Source: Paramacrobiotus metropolitanus (lineage: Eukaryota; Tardigrada; Eutardigrada; Parachela; Macrobiotidae). From it: a stretch of DNA of 64,000 nucleotides. Where the stretch lies: the NCBI RefSeq assembly GCF_019649055.1, contig NW_026570221.1, positions 310,001-374,000 of the forward strand, given 5' to 3'. Under the pieces are notes generated by a model that worked only from the letters and a program-made list of their open reading frames with translations, was not told the origin of the DNA and searched no databases. Below are positions 1-11,460 of this stretch, piece by piece. A program made the position numbers and the translations under genes. How positions within the stretch are numbered: the first letter of the stretch is position 1; the number at the start of each line of letters is the position of its first letter.

Positions 1-237
1 GGCTTGGGAACATCCAGGAAGGTGAACTCCTTATCCTGCCACAGATTCTCCGCGCAGGCAGGGTTGGTCGGTGGCCCCGAGGGTGTGTAGGTGCAGCGGT
101 AGCACGGGGTGGTCGGACCTAGAGCTATATATACGCAGCCAGCCAATAGCCGGATTATTCGCACTCACAAAACTAATATCGCGGCAGTGATCGACGTACT
201 GGTGGTGGTTTTGGTGGTGGCTTGCGGAACTATTACT

Positions 238-352
238 ATAAAACAGTGGATAATATAAATAAACATAATAACAGCAATTAATATAAATAATATAAATAAA
301 CATAATAACATCAAATAATATAAATAAACATAATAACATATAAATAAACATA
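238..352. repeat. AT-rich tandem repeat
   Basis: About four imperfect units of roughly 25-30 bp, each containing AATATAAATAAACATAATAAC, run head to tail. Simple minisatellite-like sequence; the long minus-strand reading frame across it is a by-product of the repeat and not a gene. Confidence 0.75.
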
Positions 353-359
353 ATTAATC

Positions 360-995
360 GATTACGAATTTATATAAGCCTTGCCAGCAATGACGTTTAG
401 TAAGAAACTATTTTTACGTACTTGTTTATTTATTATTATTGTTTAAATGGAAATTTTAATAAAATAAAATATTTTTTAAGATTTTAATAAAATACCTTTG
501 GACTAAATAATTGCAGAAATAAATAATTTTACAAGTACCTACTGGCGTCCAAGCAGCCGAGAAAGGTCACGGCCGCGGTGTACACCCCAGCTGGCACACG
601 GAACGCCATCTCCGTATGTGCAGTCCGGGAAGCATACTAATCCGTCTCCGCGTTCGTCGTAGCTGCGGCCAGAAATTGCCTAGATTAGCGTTGTTTTGTT
701 TGTAAATCTCTCCATAAGACTTAATCCTGAATGCACAGATGCATTTTTATGATAATTTATATAGTCTGTGGATATCTGACCGTCAAAATTTGCTGCCCTT
801 CGTATAATAATAATTACCGCTGCATAGCGCGACGTTTGATTAAGCCGTCAATATAATTAATGTACGTTGGTACAGTACGCAGTACTTACACTTGGTCAAT
901 ATAACTTATACTTTAATTGAGAACCGGTCGATTGTACGTTGCGTCGCTTGACAACAACAGAGCAACGCAGCGTAGTGTGATAACAAGCTAAGAAT
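360..995. other. no gene seen
   Basis: AT-rich stretch with no long reading frame, no splice-bounded exon and no clear repeat apart from scattered short A/T runs. Confidence 0.5.
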
Positions 996-1345
996 TTGTG
1001 TATGTGTACTTGTATGTACATGTATTTTTTATGTACTATTATTTACTTATTATCTTTTATGTGTGTTTTTATTTTTTATATAGATATACGTGTATTTTTT
1101 TTACGTATTTTTAATAACCAATACTTACTGTATTTATATGTGTACATGTACGTGTATGTACGTGTATGTTTTATGCACTACTATTTATTATTTTTTATGT
1201 ATTTCTTGTTCATGTTTTTATGAGTATTTTTATGTTTTTACGCACGTGTATCGTTTACGTATTTTTTTAGAACCAATGATTACAGTATTTATTTGTGTAC
1301 GTGTATGTGCCTGTACGGGTATTTTTTATGTATCTTTTATGTAGT
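996..1345. repeat. TG/TA-rich tandem repeat, unit about 145 bp
   Basis: Two diverged direct copies (about 996-1136 and 1137-1285) and the start of a third. Each opens with TGTGTACxTGTATGTACxTG and ends with an AACCAAT.ACTTACTGTATTTAT-like block. The sequence is biased to T and G, and the hydrophobic reading frames on it follow from that bias. Confidence 0.6.
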
Positions 1346-1477
1346 ATTTATAGTATCTATTAGTACTGACCAGTGCTTACTATAGTACGATTATGAAAGG
1401 ACTGGTAGCCGACCATAGACACCCGACACGTACCAGCAAGACATCATTGATAAAGTACTTCGACAGCGCGATTCCCG

Positions 1478-2150
1478 GGAAGTGATCCGGTACATATCTG
1501 CAGCACTGAATTCATCGCTTCCGCTCACTTCCACGCACGTTGTTGGATTACTTTTTAACGTTGTGTAGCCAAAAGATTGGTATACAGGCGCAAAGTTCGT
1601 ATGCGCGCGCAGCATCAGGTTGCGGAGTTGTTCAGGTAGCAAAATGTCATAGGTTTAAATGCATTCAGGTGTACCAAAAGTCTCATTATGGGCCGATTCC
1701 TTTCAAATTTTGCACGTAAATGCACATAACCATGAAAATCGTTCTCACACCGATCCAAACTTCCACAATAATTTTTTTTCGAATTTTAAAACGGGTTTTA
1801 AAATTTTTGAAATTCATTTTAAAATTTGAAAGGCATGCTAGAACAGTGGATTGGTGTAAGAACGATCTTCATGGTTATGCGCATTTACCTACAAAATTTG
1901 AAAGGGATCGGCCCATAATGAGACTTTTGGTACACCTGAATGCATTTAAACTTCTTGGAATTTTCTAACAGTCATAACTCCCGAACCGGATGTTCCGAGC
2001 AAAAACGGATTTCACGCCTATGTATACAAACCTTTTGGCTACAAAATTCCATAAAGCAATGCAGAAACGTGTTTGGGAGTGCGCGACAGCGAAAGTTCCC
2101 GTGTATGTACACGAATTTGTTGCTGTGTACCGGGCCAAATCCCTTAAGCT
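1478..2150. repeat. self-complementary 0.7-kb element, full copy (family P)
   Basis: The left half (1478-1800) and right half (1805-2150) are imperfect reverse complements over almost their entire length, with the centre at about 1800 in an AATTTTAAAA-rich stretch. Matching landmarks are TGTAGCCAAAAG near 1563 and CTTTTGGCTACA near 2034, and GGTGTACCAAAAGTCTCATT near 1669 and its complement near 1917. It ends in GGTAC...GTACC-like termini next to GGGA. There is no coding capacity. It is non-autonomous; a transcript would fold into a long hairpin. The same unit recurs at 12.39, 37.94 and 41.87 kb, with partial copies elsewhere. Confidence 0.8.
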
Positions 2151-2654
2151 GATTCCTGGCAAGGGAATCCAGACCGGATTCCGTCGACACTTTCGACGAG
2201 ATGATGTCTGGATTCCCCTCCCTAAGAATAACGTCAACCGGTTTCTTCTTGTCCACCAGTTCACCCAGGCGGGGCGACGCGCAGTTACCCCACAGCTTCA
2301 TAGCTTGACGGGCGTCGGGAATCCCTTGGCAGCGACCCAACATGCCGTCCACATGCTACTGCCCATTATAATAAGCGGATCCTGTCCGAATTCCGCATTT
2401 GTCCGCCAGGAATAGTATTTACTTACTACTATTACGAGAGAATAACAGCGGAATCTCATCAATGCAGCGGGATGACATCAAGCCAAACAAGCTCAATTAC
2501 CCTGTCAAAGACTTACAGGCGCGCTCTGTCATTTGTTGAATATAATTTATATAACCGTAAAAATTAATCCCATCGGCATCGGCAATTCAGGTTACTCTGG
2601 GCGCTCACGATTTAGAAATATGTCTACCGTACGTCATAGACATGTCTACGAATA

Positions 2655-2925
2655 AAATAGTGAGCGGCACGAACGTACGGTACCCCTGCAAAATGGAAAA
2701 CAGCGGGGAATGCAAAATTCCGTCGGAAAACGACGGTAAAGATTGCGAGTATGTCCGCAGAAAGTTAAGCACCGTATCGATGCGTTCAGCGACGATCCAT
2801 GATCCCGTGAGTGTGTGACGGTGTGCAGTTGGATTCGCGGGACGCTGTGTTCGAGGCGGGAATTAACAAGCGATCAATGCAACGAAAACGGCGCTGGAAA
2901 ATTCCTTGTGCCAGCGAACGTGCTG
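2655..2925 (+). repeat. dispersed repeat family Q, copy 1
   Basis: Shares two blocks with copies near 6.3, 9.8, 13.1, 14.5 and 39.6 kb: a 5' block around GAGTATGTCCGCA (near 2749) and a 3' block with GATTCGCGGG, GTTCGAGGCGGGAATTAAC and AACGGCGCTGG. Reading frames are not conserved between copies, so this is a non-coding repeat or the remnant of one. Confidence 0.65.
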
Positions 2926-3257
2926 ACAGATTATGCTCCATACTTAGCCGCACGTCAATATGCTTGAATCTGGTACTTTTCCGCTGCTCAACAACGTCTT
3001 GCTGCACGTTGTTTTAGTGCATTCGGAAGGCATAAATGTTTTGTATACTAGTACATCATATAATTATCAACAAATGGTATATGGGCACAACATCGGAACT
3101 TTCGCCGGTTGAGTTACGCCAACCTAAATAAAATGGAGGAAGAAGATGTTTAAAGGTTGCCTGATGTATTAGCGACTGAACATGAGGTGTCTGCAAGGCT
3201 GTATTTTTATTCATCACGTAAATGATCAGTCGAATGATCCTTAGCAATAGCGAAAGC

Positions 3258-3650
3258 AACCGGGTACGTATCTGTGGCACTGAATTAATCCGCGGGAATT
3301 CCCGCTTTCGTGCACTTCCAAACACTTTTCCGGATTGCTTGTTAACATTGAACGTTATGTAGCCAAACGGTTTGTATACACAGGCGTGAAATTTGTTTTG
3401 GCGCGCAGAGTATCCAGTTGCGGAGTTATCAAGGTACCAAAATCCCAAATTTTTAAATGCGTTCAGGTGTACCAAGAGTCTCATTACAGATCGAATCGAT
3501 CACCTTCAAGTTTTGCACGGAAATACACACCGTCATGAAGGTCGTTCTCACACCGATTTCCGTTGCAAAATTTTCTTAAATTTTTAAAATGAGTTTGTAA
3601 AATTTTGGACGTCGTTTTAAACTTGGGAAAACGTGCTGCAACAGTAAGGG
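3258..3650. repeat. family P element, left half only
   Basis: Matches the left arm and centre of the self-complementary element (GGGTACGT start, TATGTAGCCAAACGG near 3357, GGTGTACCAAGAGTCTCATTAC near 3465, AATTTTTAAAATG near 3576), but the right arm is missing. Truncated copy. Confidence 0.65.
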
Positions 3651-4124
3651 GTGCGCAATTTTTGTTCACAACGCCATGGGTCGCCTTATGATCCAAGATC
3701 ATTAAACCAACCATTTCGTGGTGAATTCCGCAGCACAATTCTTTAAGCTGAATTATTTCAACTCGCCATCGGATTGTAGAGAACGCAGCAAAGATTGCCG
3801 ATACAAGTAACTACACAGCAATTTTCATAAGCCGATGAAATGACTAAAGAAATGGCTTCAGGTTTTCCTGAACAATTTATCTGATTAATGTTGAGAGAAA
3901 AAATGACATACCTGAATCCACGGGACACCAGTAACTCTGCAGGAATACGGCGTGGAAAAATGGATTTAACTCGACTCGTGGGCTGTTGCATAACAGCGGA
4001 ATGCGAGACGTGACGTGAATTGCAGGACTCTGTGAACGTCGAACCGTCGAACGCACATTGTTGCCAGGATAGCATAGTAACACAAGTCGGTCCGGAACGA
4101 GGATCACAAGTGTACCCGCGAAAT

Positions 4125-4395
4125 AAAATATAAGATTAATCCGACCACAAAATACGTACCGGAAATTACGTTCCGGAATATGCGCTTCCATTATCGGTGA
4201 CAAAAGTTATCAAAGCCGCATTCGTCTTCCTGGATCCCGATGTTCAACCCAACGTCTTGGGTGTCCGCTGTGTAGACGAGGATTACAATGTCGGGAAACG
4301 TCAATCCTCGTCTCCCTGTGGCCACCCAACCTGTACCTGCTGCAGGCAACAAATGAACACCTTCAGCACGGCATCTGTTGGTCTGTTCTTTTATG
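4125..4395 (+). repeat. dispersed repeat family R, copy 1
   Basis: Direct diverged duplicate of 5825-6095. Shared blocks include ATAAGATTAATCCGACC, TTCCATTATCGGTG, GATCCCGATGTTCAA, GGGAAAC.TCAA.CCTCGTCTCC and a TCTGTTGGTCTGTTC-like end. The reading frame is not preserved between the copies. It probably belongs to a larger composite element containing family Q. Confidence 0.65.
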
Positions 4396-4919
4396 AATCG
4401 TTCACGGACTAGACGTCTCAGGAAATCTTGTCGCGATGAATCGGCAACTGTTCCTGTTAGTGGCAGGTGAAAGCGGCAGCACTCAAACCGACACGACCAC
4501 TGTCCTTCATCCGATGGTCGGATAGCGTCGCGCTGATGCTTGACAATTTGCGGGATGTATCCGTGGCGTCACTGCGGACATCCCGGCGCTCGGTGGCTTC
4601 ATCTACATGAAGCACATTCAAAGGGGATAACGTGCTTCGCGTACACCAGGCCGCTGAGACGGATCCGGCGACGGCCACATATCAGTATTCATGGCCTTTA
4701 TTCACGGTTTCCCCGGTGGCGGTCGAATCACACTAGCTAAGTGCATCACCGGTGGGGCAGCCGGCAGACGGCTGGCGAATGCAGCAGAATGTTGGAGGTC
4801 ACAACTTGTGTTCACAACTTGTGACCTCGAGCGTTCTGCCGGAGTCGCAGCAGCCCTCTGCCCGTAGATCAACGAAGCTTTCAGGGTACTGTAATCCTCG
4901 TCCACACGCGGACACCCGA

Positions 4920-5300
4920 CACAGACACCAGCAACGCAGCATTAGTAAATTCCTTCACACCGCGATTCCCGGGCAGTTAAAGGAAATGACCCCACATAAA
5001 ACACTGAATTCGTGCAAATCCGGAGGAATTTTCGCATTTGCGAACTCCTTATGGACCGAAATCACCGAATCGATCACCTTAAGATTTTGCAAGAGAACAC
5101 ACAGCGTCTTGAAGATCGTTGTTACACCGATTTCCGCTTGCAAGATTTTTTCCAAATTTTAAAATGAGTATTTAAAATTGTTGAACTTTATTTTAAAATT
5201 TGAAAAACGTGCTACAACAGCGGATCGGTTACGGAGCGATCTTCGCGGTTTAATGCCTTTACGTGCAAATTTGAAGACCTCCATGATACATGATTACCGG
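4920..5300. repeat. family P element, internally deleted copy
   Basis: Carries the central AAATTTTAAAATGAG.ATTTAAAATT core and flanking segments of both arms (GAAGATCGTT.TTACACCGATT; GAGCGATCTTCGCGGTTTAATGC) but lacks the outer gene-like segments of the full element. Deleted derivative. Confidence 0.55.
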
Positions 5301-5724
5301 TAACATACGGAAAACTTGCTGGAATTTCTTCCTTATCGTCTGCCATGCTGGCTGGGAAGTTTAAATGAAACTGTAAAGCGGAGACTGTTGCTTCGATCTG
5401 TCGAATTCCCGAGAGGTTCCCTTTCTCCCTTTCACGTTAAACAGGAAGCTGATTCTTGGGAAAGGGAATGCGGATCACCTTCAGTGTGCACTTTCCACAG
5501 ACGCTGATCACCATTCCCCTCCACAAGAACAACTTCGACCGCTCAATCTTCCCCATGTGGTGCGACGCGCAATTGCCCCGCGCTTAATAACCACGAGGGC
5601 GTTAATAGTCTCGGAGCAGCGGTACAATATTTTCATCCGCTCGGTTTACCCTTCACGCTAACGAATTACAGATAGAGTAGACATGTCTGTCAATAGCGAA
5701 TGTCACGAATGTATGGTACCCGTG

Positions 5725-6500
5725 CGTGATGGTAAACACCTGGTAAGGAATGGGATGCGGAATTCCGTTGGAAAACCAAGATAAATAGTGAGAGTATGTC
5801 CGCAAAACACCAAGAACCGACGCGCAACAAAATATTATAAGATTAATTCGACCAAAATACGTACCGGAAATGATGTTGCTTCCATTATCGGTGGAACAGT
5901 TATCCAGCCGCATTCGCCTTCCTTGATCCCGATGTTCAAAGTACGTTTTGGTTGTCCATTATGTGGACGAGGATTTCAATGCCGGGAAACCCAAACCCTC
6001 GTCTCCACATGCACACCCAACCTATACCAATTTGATCGAGGCAGCAAATTAAAACCTTCAGAACGGCATTTCCCGGCAGCTGTTGGTTTGTTCCTTTATT
6101 GATGGTTCCCGGGTGCAGCCCGCGTCATAAAAATGCCAAATCTGTACAAATGTCTCATCCTGTCAGTTGCCCGAAGGGTTCCCTCCTTTTCTTTCAAAAG
6201 GAGGATTCACTTAAAGGGAGAAGAGGGAAACCTCGGTTTACAGCTGGCTTGTTTAAATTGTGTGAAGCACAGCTGGTACGGAATAGAAACGAAAATTCAG
6301 AGGGAAACCCAGAATAAAGAATTAGAGTATATCCTCAAAATATCCAGCTCCGTGATCCCGCAGGTGTGCAGTGTGTGCATGCCGGTAGAATCGGACCCGT
6401 ATTGCGATTCGCGAGCAGCAGTGTTCGAGGCGGGAATTAACATTCTAGCAAGATAATGCAGCGGAAACGGCGCTGGGAAATTCCCTGTGCGAGCGCCAGC
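5725..6500 (+). repeat. families Q and R, composite second copy
   Basis: 5725-5810 repeats the GAGTATGTCCGCAAAAC block of family Q, 5825-6095 is the second copy of family R, and 6300-6500 is another family Q body (GATTCGCGAGCAGCAGTG, GGCGGGAATTAACA, GGAAACGGCGCTGG). The order matches the 2.6-4.4 kb region, so the repeats probably move as one composite unit. Confidence 0.6.
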
Positions 6501-6859
6501 GGAAGCGAGCGAATTTGCACTGAAATGTTAGCTTGACGCCGTTGACGGCGCACTGATTTTCTGTAACGTAACATGGATCAGCAGGCCGGTATATACTGTA
6601 AATCCATAGCGCACCCGTGGCTAAACTGTACAGCCCGGTACGGAATCAGTTACTGGTTGTTATCACATTTAGTTCCAACCCGCGTCAGTAAGTAGCACCA
6701 TCCCACAAAACAATGCAAAGGTCAAGTTTCCTGTATACCGCAAATTTGAGCTTTATCCGCTTTTTTGAACCAAAAAACGTATTGGGCGTGGATACGTGGC
6801 TGAAGCGGCACTGCGGCCGGAGCTACTTGCCCATACCTGTACAACCTGTTCGTTCCGAT

Positions 6860-7064
6860 CGCTTTTGAAACACCGGGCCCGTGGAGACCGTCGGTGATCG
6901 CCATCATCAAAGATTTGGGAAAAAGACTACAGCAGCACACCGGAGAAGCACGCTCGCACAAATTTCTGCGCAGCAATTGTCCATAGAAATTCAACAAGGA
7001 AATGCGGCGTCAGTGCTGGGCACGATGGAAGGACTGGATAAGCTGAACGAAATTTTTCTGTTAT
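6860..7064 (+). pseudogene. 3' end of an unrecognised mobile-type gene, copy 1
   Basis: The stretch ends in a frame whose last ~25 residues include IEIQQGNAASVLGTMEG, followed by a stop and, 50-70 bp on, TTTGACCAATAAAA as a poly(A) signal. The same protein end and the same poly(A) block occur at 21.08-21.35 kb. Here the upstream part is frame-shifted relative to that copy (LGKRL and RSHKFL lie in another frame), so this copy is broken. A more distant minus-strand relative lies at 39.42-39.56 kb. I do not recognise the family; three dispersed copies with 3' tails suggest a mobile gene. Confidence 0.5.
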
Positions 7065-7391
7065 AGTTTAGCGTGTTTTTCTTCTTGAAATTTGTGTATT
7101 GTGGCATTGATTTGACCAATAAAATTCATTATTATCTGCACTCATATACCACGCAGAATATCACTGTAGTTCAATGTACTGCATACTGTGCACCTTCCGC
7201 GTGCGGACACCGATCTATTTATGGTCATATTTTCTTGTTACTAAAAACCCGATATTACACAGTAAACGTAAAATTCTCTGTTTGTACGTCTGAACCGCAG
7301 AAAATACATATTATGTTACTGTTTAAGATATCAACCTCTGCAATACTATGGTTGCAATCTTGCCAGCACTGCGACATTTCGCCGAGAACAA

Positions 7392-8132
7392 CTACCCGTA
7401 CGGTCGTTCGGTTGGCCACCTATAGTAAGTGAATGGGCGATGGTCGTTCAAAGTGGCCACCTTGAATTACAATTCCCGTGAACCGTTTTTCTTCCGGTTT
7501 TTTTCTTTACCCAGTTAAGAATAAGGTACCCTTTACAGAGTACTTGAAATTTTTGAAATACCTTGAACCGTTTTCTTGCAATTGCGTCGTTAAAAAACAG
7601 TGACGAAACACTTAAGCCACGCCACGTGAGCCACTGCACTACACCATGGATACTGCAGTCACCGCCAGACTTGTGCGCATGTGTAAATAACACATGTGAC
7701 ACAGTGAAAGTGGAAAAAAACCGGAAGAAAAACGGTTCATGGGAATTGTATTCATGGGAATTGTTCACTTAAAAATCAGTTAATTAAAAGTTAACAAAAT
7801 CAATCCATTTAATTATACACGCATCTGAAAATTACTATGCGCAGCCGCACATGTCTGGCGGTGACTGCAGTATTCATGGTGTAGTGCAGTGGCTCACGTG
7901 GCGTGGCTTAAGTGTTTCGTCACTGTTTTTTTAACGACGCAATTGCAAAAAAACGGTTCAAGGTATTTCAAAAATTTCAGGTACTCTGTAAAGGGTACGT
8001 TATTCTTAACTGGGTAAAGAAAAAAACCGGAAGAAAAACGGTTCATGGGAATTGTAATTCAAGGTGGCCACTTTGAACGACCATCGCCCATTCACTTACT
8101 ATAGGTGGCCAACCGAACGACCGTACGGGTAG
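7392..8132. mobile_element. long foldback element (741 bp)
   Basis: The ends are perfect inverted repeats (CTACCCGTACGGTCGTTCGG at 7392 and its complement ending at 8132). The complementarity continues inward for about 290 bp on each side, broken by small indels. The middle, about 7685-7850, is single copy and contains a further partial copy of the arm sequence CGGAAGAAAAACGGTTCATGGG. It has no coding capacity. The GACATTTCG-type repeat lies on both sides, so the element probably inserted into such a repeat. A short target duplication was not evident. Confidence 0.8.
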
Positions 8133-8134
8133 CC

Positions 8135-8485
8135 GCAGGACATTTGATCGCCGACAATTCGCCGCAAGGCCGTCTTGTCGCCAGACATTTGATCGGGAGG
8201 ACACTAGATAACACAAGGAAACAGAAGAATACATAAGGAAACGTAAGAAAACATCAGAAAAACATGGGAAAACATAAAAAAAACGTACAAACTTTGACAA
8301 AATTTCCGGGACCAAGATGTCTTGCCGCAAAATGTCGCAAAGTTAAAATGTCTCAATTTCAGGGTGTCCCAGCTCCCAAGCCGAAGTGTCCCAGCGTCCG
8401 TATTGTCCCGCGGTGGAATGTCTTCGCGTCGAATGTCAGTGCGGCGAAATGTTGCACTCCCAAAATGTTGTGGTGTTGGTGTTGA
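8135..8485. repeat. degenerate GACATTTCG short-period repeat (family S)
   Basis: Irregular 15-25-bp units such as GGACATTTGATCG, GTCTTGTCGCC, AATGTCGCAAAG and TGTCCCGCGG occur first in one orientation and then in the other, separated by an A-rich AAGAAAACATCAGAAAAACA stretch. The same motif makes up 27.1-27.45 kb and appears at 7.37, 40.7 and 41.8 kb. Confidence 0.55.
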
Positions 8486-8862
8486 GTCGTTCAGGTGATG
8501 GGAAAGCGTCGCGCAGATAGGCCATGCAGCGACCGTCAACCGGAACAGACAATCGTACGTGTCCACGCAGCAGTGTGTTGTGTCATAGAGAGAATGTATT
8601 TCCATGTCACGTCTGTACATCTACATAGCCTCTTGTGTTATTTACCTAAATACCTTCACCTCTTTTACTCGTTTATAAATGCTACCGTTTCTCTCACACG
8701 ATATTCATGCTCTCATCATTCTACGATCATCTCGATGCTATTTCTCTACGATCATCACCGACTGTACGTTTATCATTAAAGCTATTTAGTATCATCCGCG
8801 TATTCTCATTTACTAGTAGAACCCTGTATAACATTTTGTATGGTTGACGGAGCTGCATCGCT

Positions 8863-9127
8863 CACCCAATCGAACGGCAGCAGTGCCCCGATATTGCCCA
8901 TGTGTATCCACTGGGCCGGGAGCTTTTTCCCATCAAAGTGGATCAAGGTCTTGCCGTCGACAGTATCATGGATGTATCCGCGCCGCCAAGTGTCGTCAGG
9001 GCTACGGGTGCGGTTGTCAACGAATGAGCTACCAAAACCAGCCACCGTGTTGTGAGAGATCATACCGTCGACACCCGTCCACAGCGTCCGATACCGTGGC
9101 ATCGCGGTTGATGATCTTTTTCCATCT
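8863..9127 (-). CDS. hypothetical exon, probable host gene
   Basis: The minus-strand frame is open from an acceptor-like TGTGGCAG (ending at 9128) to a donor-like GG|GTGAGC near 8863. It is GC-rich compared with its surroundings and reads like real protein: W-x-R-R-G-Y-I-H-D, then FDGKKLPAQWIHMGN. The frame stays open further, to a stop at 8806, if the donor is not used. I do not recognise the family and no neighbouring exon could be tied to it. Another possibility is an old gene fragment left in repeats. Confidence 0.4.
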
Positions 9128-9769
9128 GCCACACAGGTTTATACAGCCCCCATACGAAACGAAGCGGAACTGGTACCATGCAGGGTACGATTTGTCAAAA
9201 TGATCTTCTTATTAAACCAGCTAATGTTGACAACTATTAAAAACAAGGAGATTTCACTGAATATGATCAACTGTTACGTCGATCGGTCAACTTATCTGTG
9301 GAATCTGACGTGATAGAAGCAATTTCAAGCCTGCTGTAAGAGAAGAGAACAACTGCAGATATATTTCCGGAGTACGGCGATCCACGATTGACGGTTCACT
9401 TAACGTGGACTCGCAGAAATCATTATGGGTAATGAAAACTTTGTTTCTACGGTAACTGAAATTTTTGTCACTAGTGGAAACTAATTACTACGCCAGGAGC
9501 ACTGAACCGGCGTACGTTCCGGCGGTGACCTTTTCTCGAAGAGGTCTTCGGGAGAAGGGCGCACCAGAATCCAACGTCCAAAACGAACGACAGAATGCAG
9601 ACATAACTTCGCCTGCGTCGGGCGCGCTGTGACAGCTCCGCAAACACCGCATCAAGCAGCCGTTGAAGAAGCACGCTCAGCAGTTGTTATGATTAATTAA
9701 TAATATTTAAATGTGCCCCATCGGCATCATTTCGGCTTACTTTTCGTTGAGTGTTTCTGATAGCTGTGC

Positions 9770-9995
9770 GAGATTGGAAAACAGCTGGTGTGGGATGGGA
9801 TGTGTAGAAATCCGAGGGAAAACCAAGATGAATGATTCCGAGTATGTCCGCAGGTGTGCGGCGGTGTGCACCGTGCATGTCGGCTGAATCAATCAAGGAT
9901 TGCTATTCACGGGCAGCCGTGGCCGAGGCGGGATTCCACGCCCGATCAATGCAGCGGAAACGGCGCTGGAAACGTCCTTGTGCCAGCGCACACTG
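9770..9995 (+). repeat. family Q, copy 3
   Basis: Contains AACAGCTGGTGTGGGATGGG, GAGTATGTCCGCAGGTGTG, GGGCAGCCGTGGCCGAGGCG and CAGCGGAAACGGCGCTGG in the same order as the copies at 2.66, 13.1, 14.5 and 39.6 kb. Confidence 0.65.
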
Positions 9996-10732
9996 AAACT
10001 ATCGGATTTTCCCTCTCCGTACGAGCACAAGAAGAAACGTTTCAGTAGGCTTTCCCAGCTTCTTTGTTTTTGATGGAAGCACGTTTTCCGGTGATTTATC
10101 GAGCGCGTTACGGTTTCTTCATTCCAAAAATGAAAGTGAAATCTTTCGGTTTTGGTCGAAGTCCACGCTTTCCCCGATTGCAAGCCCGCATTATTTTATC
10201 TTTAGCTGGTTTACTCAAAAAAAGCGACTACTTGTGGCTTCTCAGCTGGAGAAAGAACAAAAACATAAGAAAGCATAAGAAACATACGAGAGCCCCGAAA
10301 AAGGCCAATGTCAAAAGTAAGAAAGAACTTCTGGAAGAAAGAGCTTTTATGTGGACAAAAGTAAGAAAGAAGTTTTTGAAGAAAGAAGTTTTCTTAGGTC
10401 AATAGTAAGAAAGAAATTTCTCCAGTCAAAAGTAAGAAAGAAATTTTGTTGATGCCAGTTTATTATGTAGAACACAAATTAAATTTATAAACTCTGTATG
10501 CAGATTATCTGTACATGCGCAATACATTACGCGTTTTCCCTGAAACGTGTATTGCTGACTGGCTCACTAGAACGAGCGGGAAGCAAGGCGATATCAAAGC
10601 GGCAGATACCATGCTGGAATAAATTTGCTGAATAAAGCATTCTCGCGGTGGCACTGAGGTGTTATCTGGTCTGATTCCTTATGATCATCCGCACAACAAC
10701 AAACTTTTCCAGTCTAGACCAGTTAGGGTTGT

Positions 10733-10905
10733 TAACGGTGCGGTGCGGTGTACACCGGTGTGCCGTCGGCGCGGTTTTTTGCAAGAAATCGCACTTACCT
10801 TACCGGTGTAAAGCGAAAACCGCACCGGACGGTGCAGTGAAAAATAAAAATCGCACCCCAATTTTTCACACCGCACCGCACCGGTTTTACACCGGTGTAG
10901 CGCAT
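10733..10905. repeat. GGTGCGGTG / ACACCGGTG foldback
   Basis: Blocks GGTGCGGTGCGGTG, TACACCGGTG, AAATCGCACTTACC, AAAACCGCACCGG, GCACCGCACCGG and TACACCGGTG alternate in both orientations over 170 bp, so the segment can fold on itself several ways. It lies inside the 10.30-11.67 kb element. No coding potential. Confidence 0.6.
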
Positions 10906-11299
10906 TTTAGTTGCCGAAAAAGCAACAAATTACCGACTTTGTTACTTATCAATTTCCAGAACTTCTTGACACCTATATTAGCGTTAAGCCCTCCAAGGGC
11001 ATCACTAGCAGGATGTATCCAGTCGTAGCCAAACTGTCACGAAAACGTAAAAGATCGAAAACAAATTCTCTAAGAATTTTTGTGACGAAAACAAACTCAA
11101 TGTGGAAAATCAAGCTCTCATATACCTAATACCTGCGCAGCAATGCTACACATTTTCTTTCTTATGGCAACCCGGTTGCTGCAGCAGCTACATGTTGAAA
11201 CTAGGGAGTAGGGACTAGGGAGGGTGAGTGAGCACTGAGTACAGTACTTGTCAGTTTTCATACGATTTAGACGTACGATTGTCACAGCCCGTGTTCCAG

Positions 11300-11460
11300 G
11301 GTTGAAATCATGCTTTCATGATTACATATTTCCTTCTTCATTTCCTTTTCATTTCATAATCATGCGGACCCCCGCGTGAAATGTGAAAATGAAATGAAAT
11401 GAAATGTGAAACTGCATGAAATGAGGAAATTATGAAATCGCATGAAATGCAATAACAATG
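11300..11460. repeat. ATGAAAT-rich simple sequence
   Basis: Multiple GAAATGAAAT and CATGAAAT units, with TTTCATTT in the opposite orientation at the left, form an imperfect low-complexity palindrome around 11350-11440. Confidence 0.5.

Noticed and set aside
31-351. 106-codon minus-strand frame
   Set aside because: Created by the AT-rich tandem repeat; low-complexity hydrophobic text without signals.
1972-2415. Overlapping 126-141-codon frames on both strands
   Set aside because: They lie in the right arm of the self-complementary element and the adjoining repeat, and are not conserved in frame among copies.
10064-10405. 113-codon basic frame
   Set aside because: Its lysine-rich end is the AAAAGTAAGAAAGAA repeat in the arm of a foldback element.
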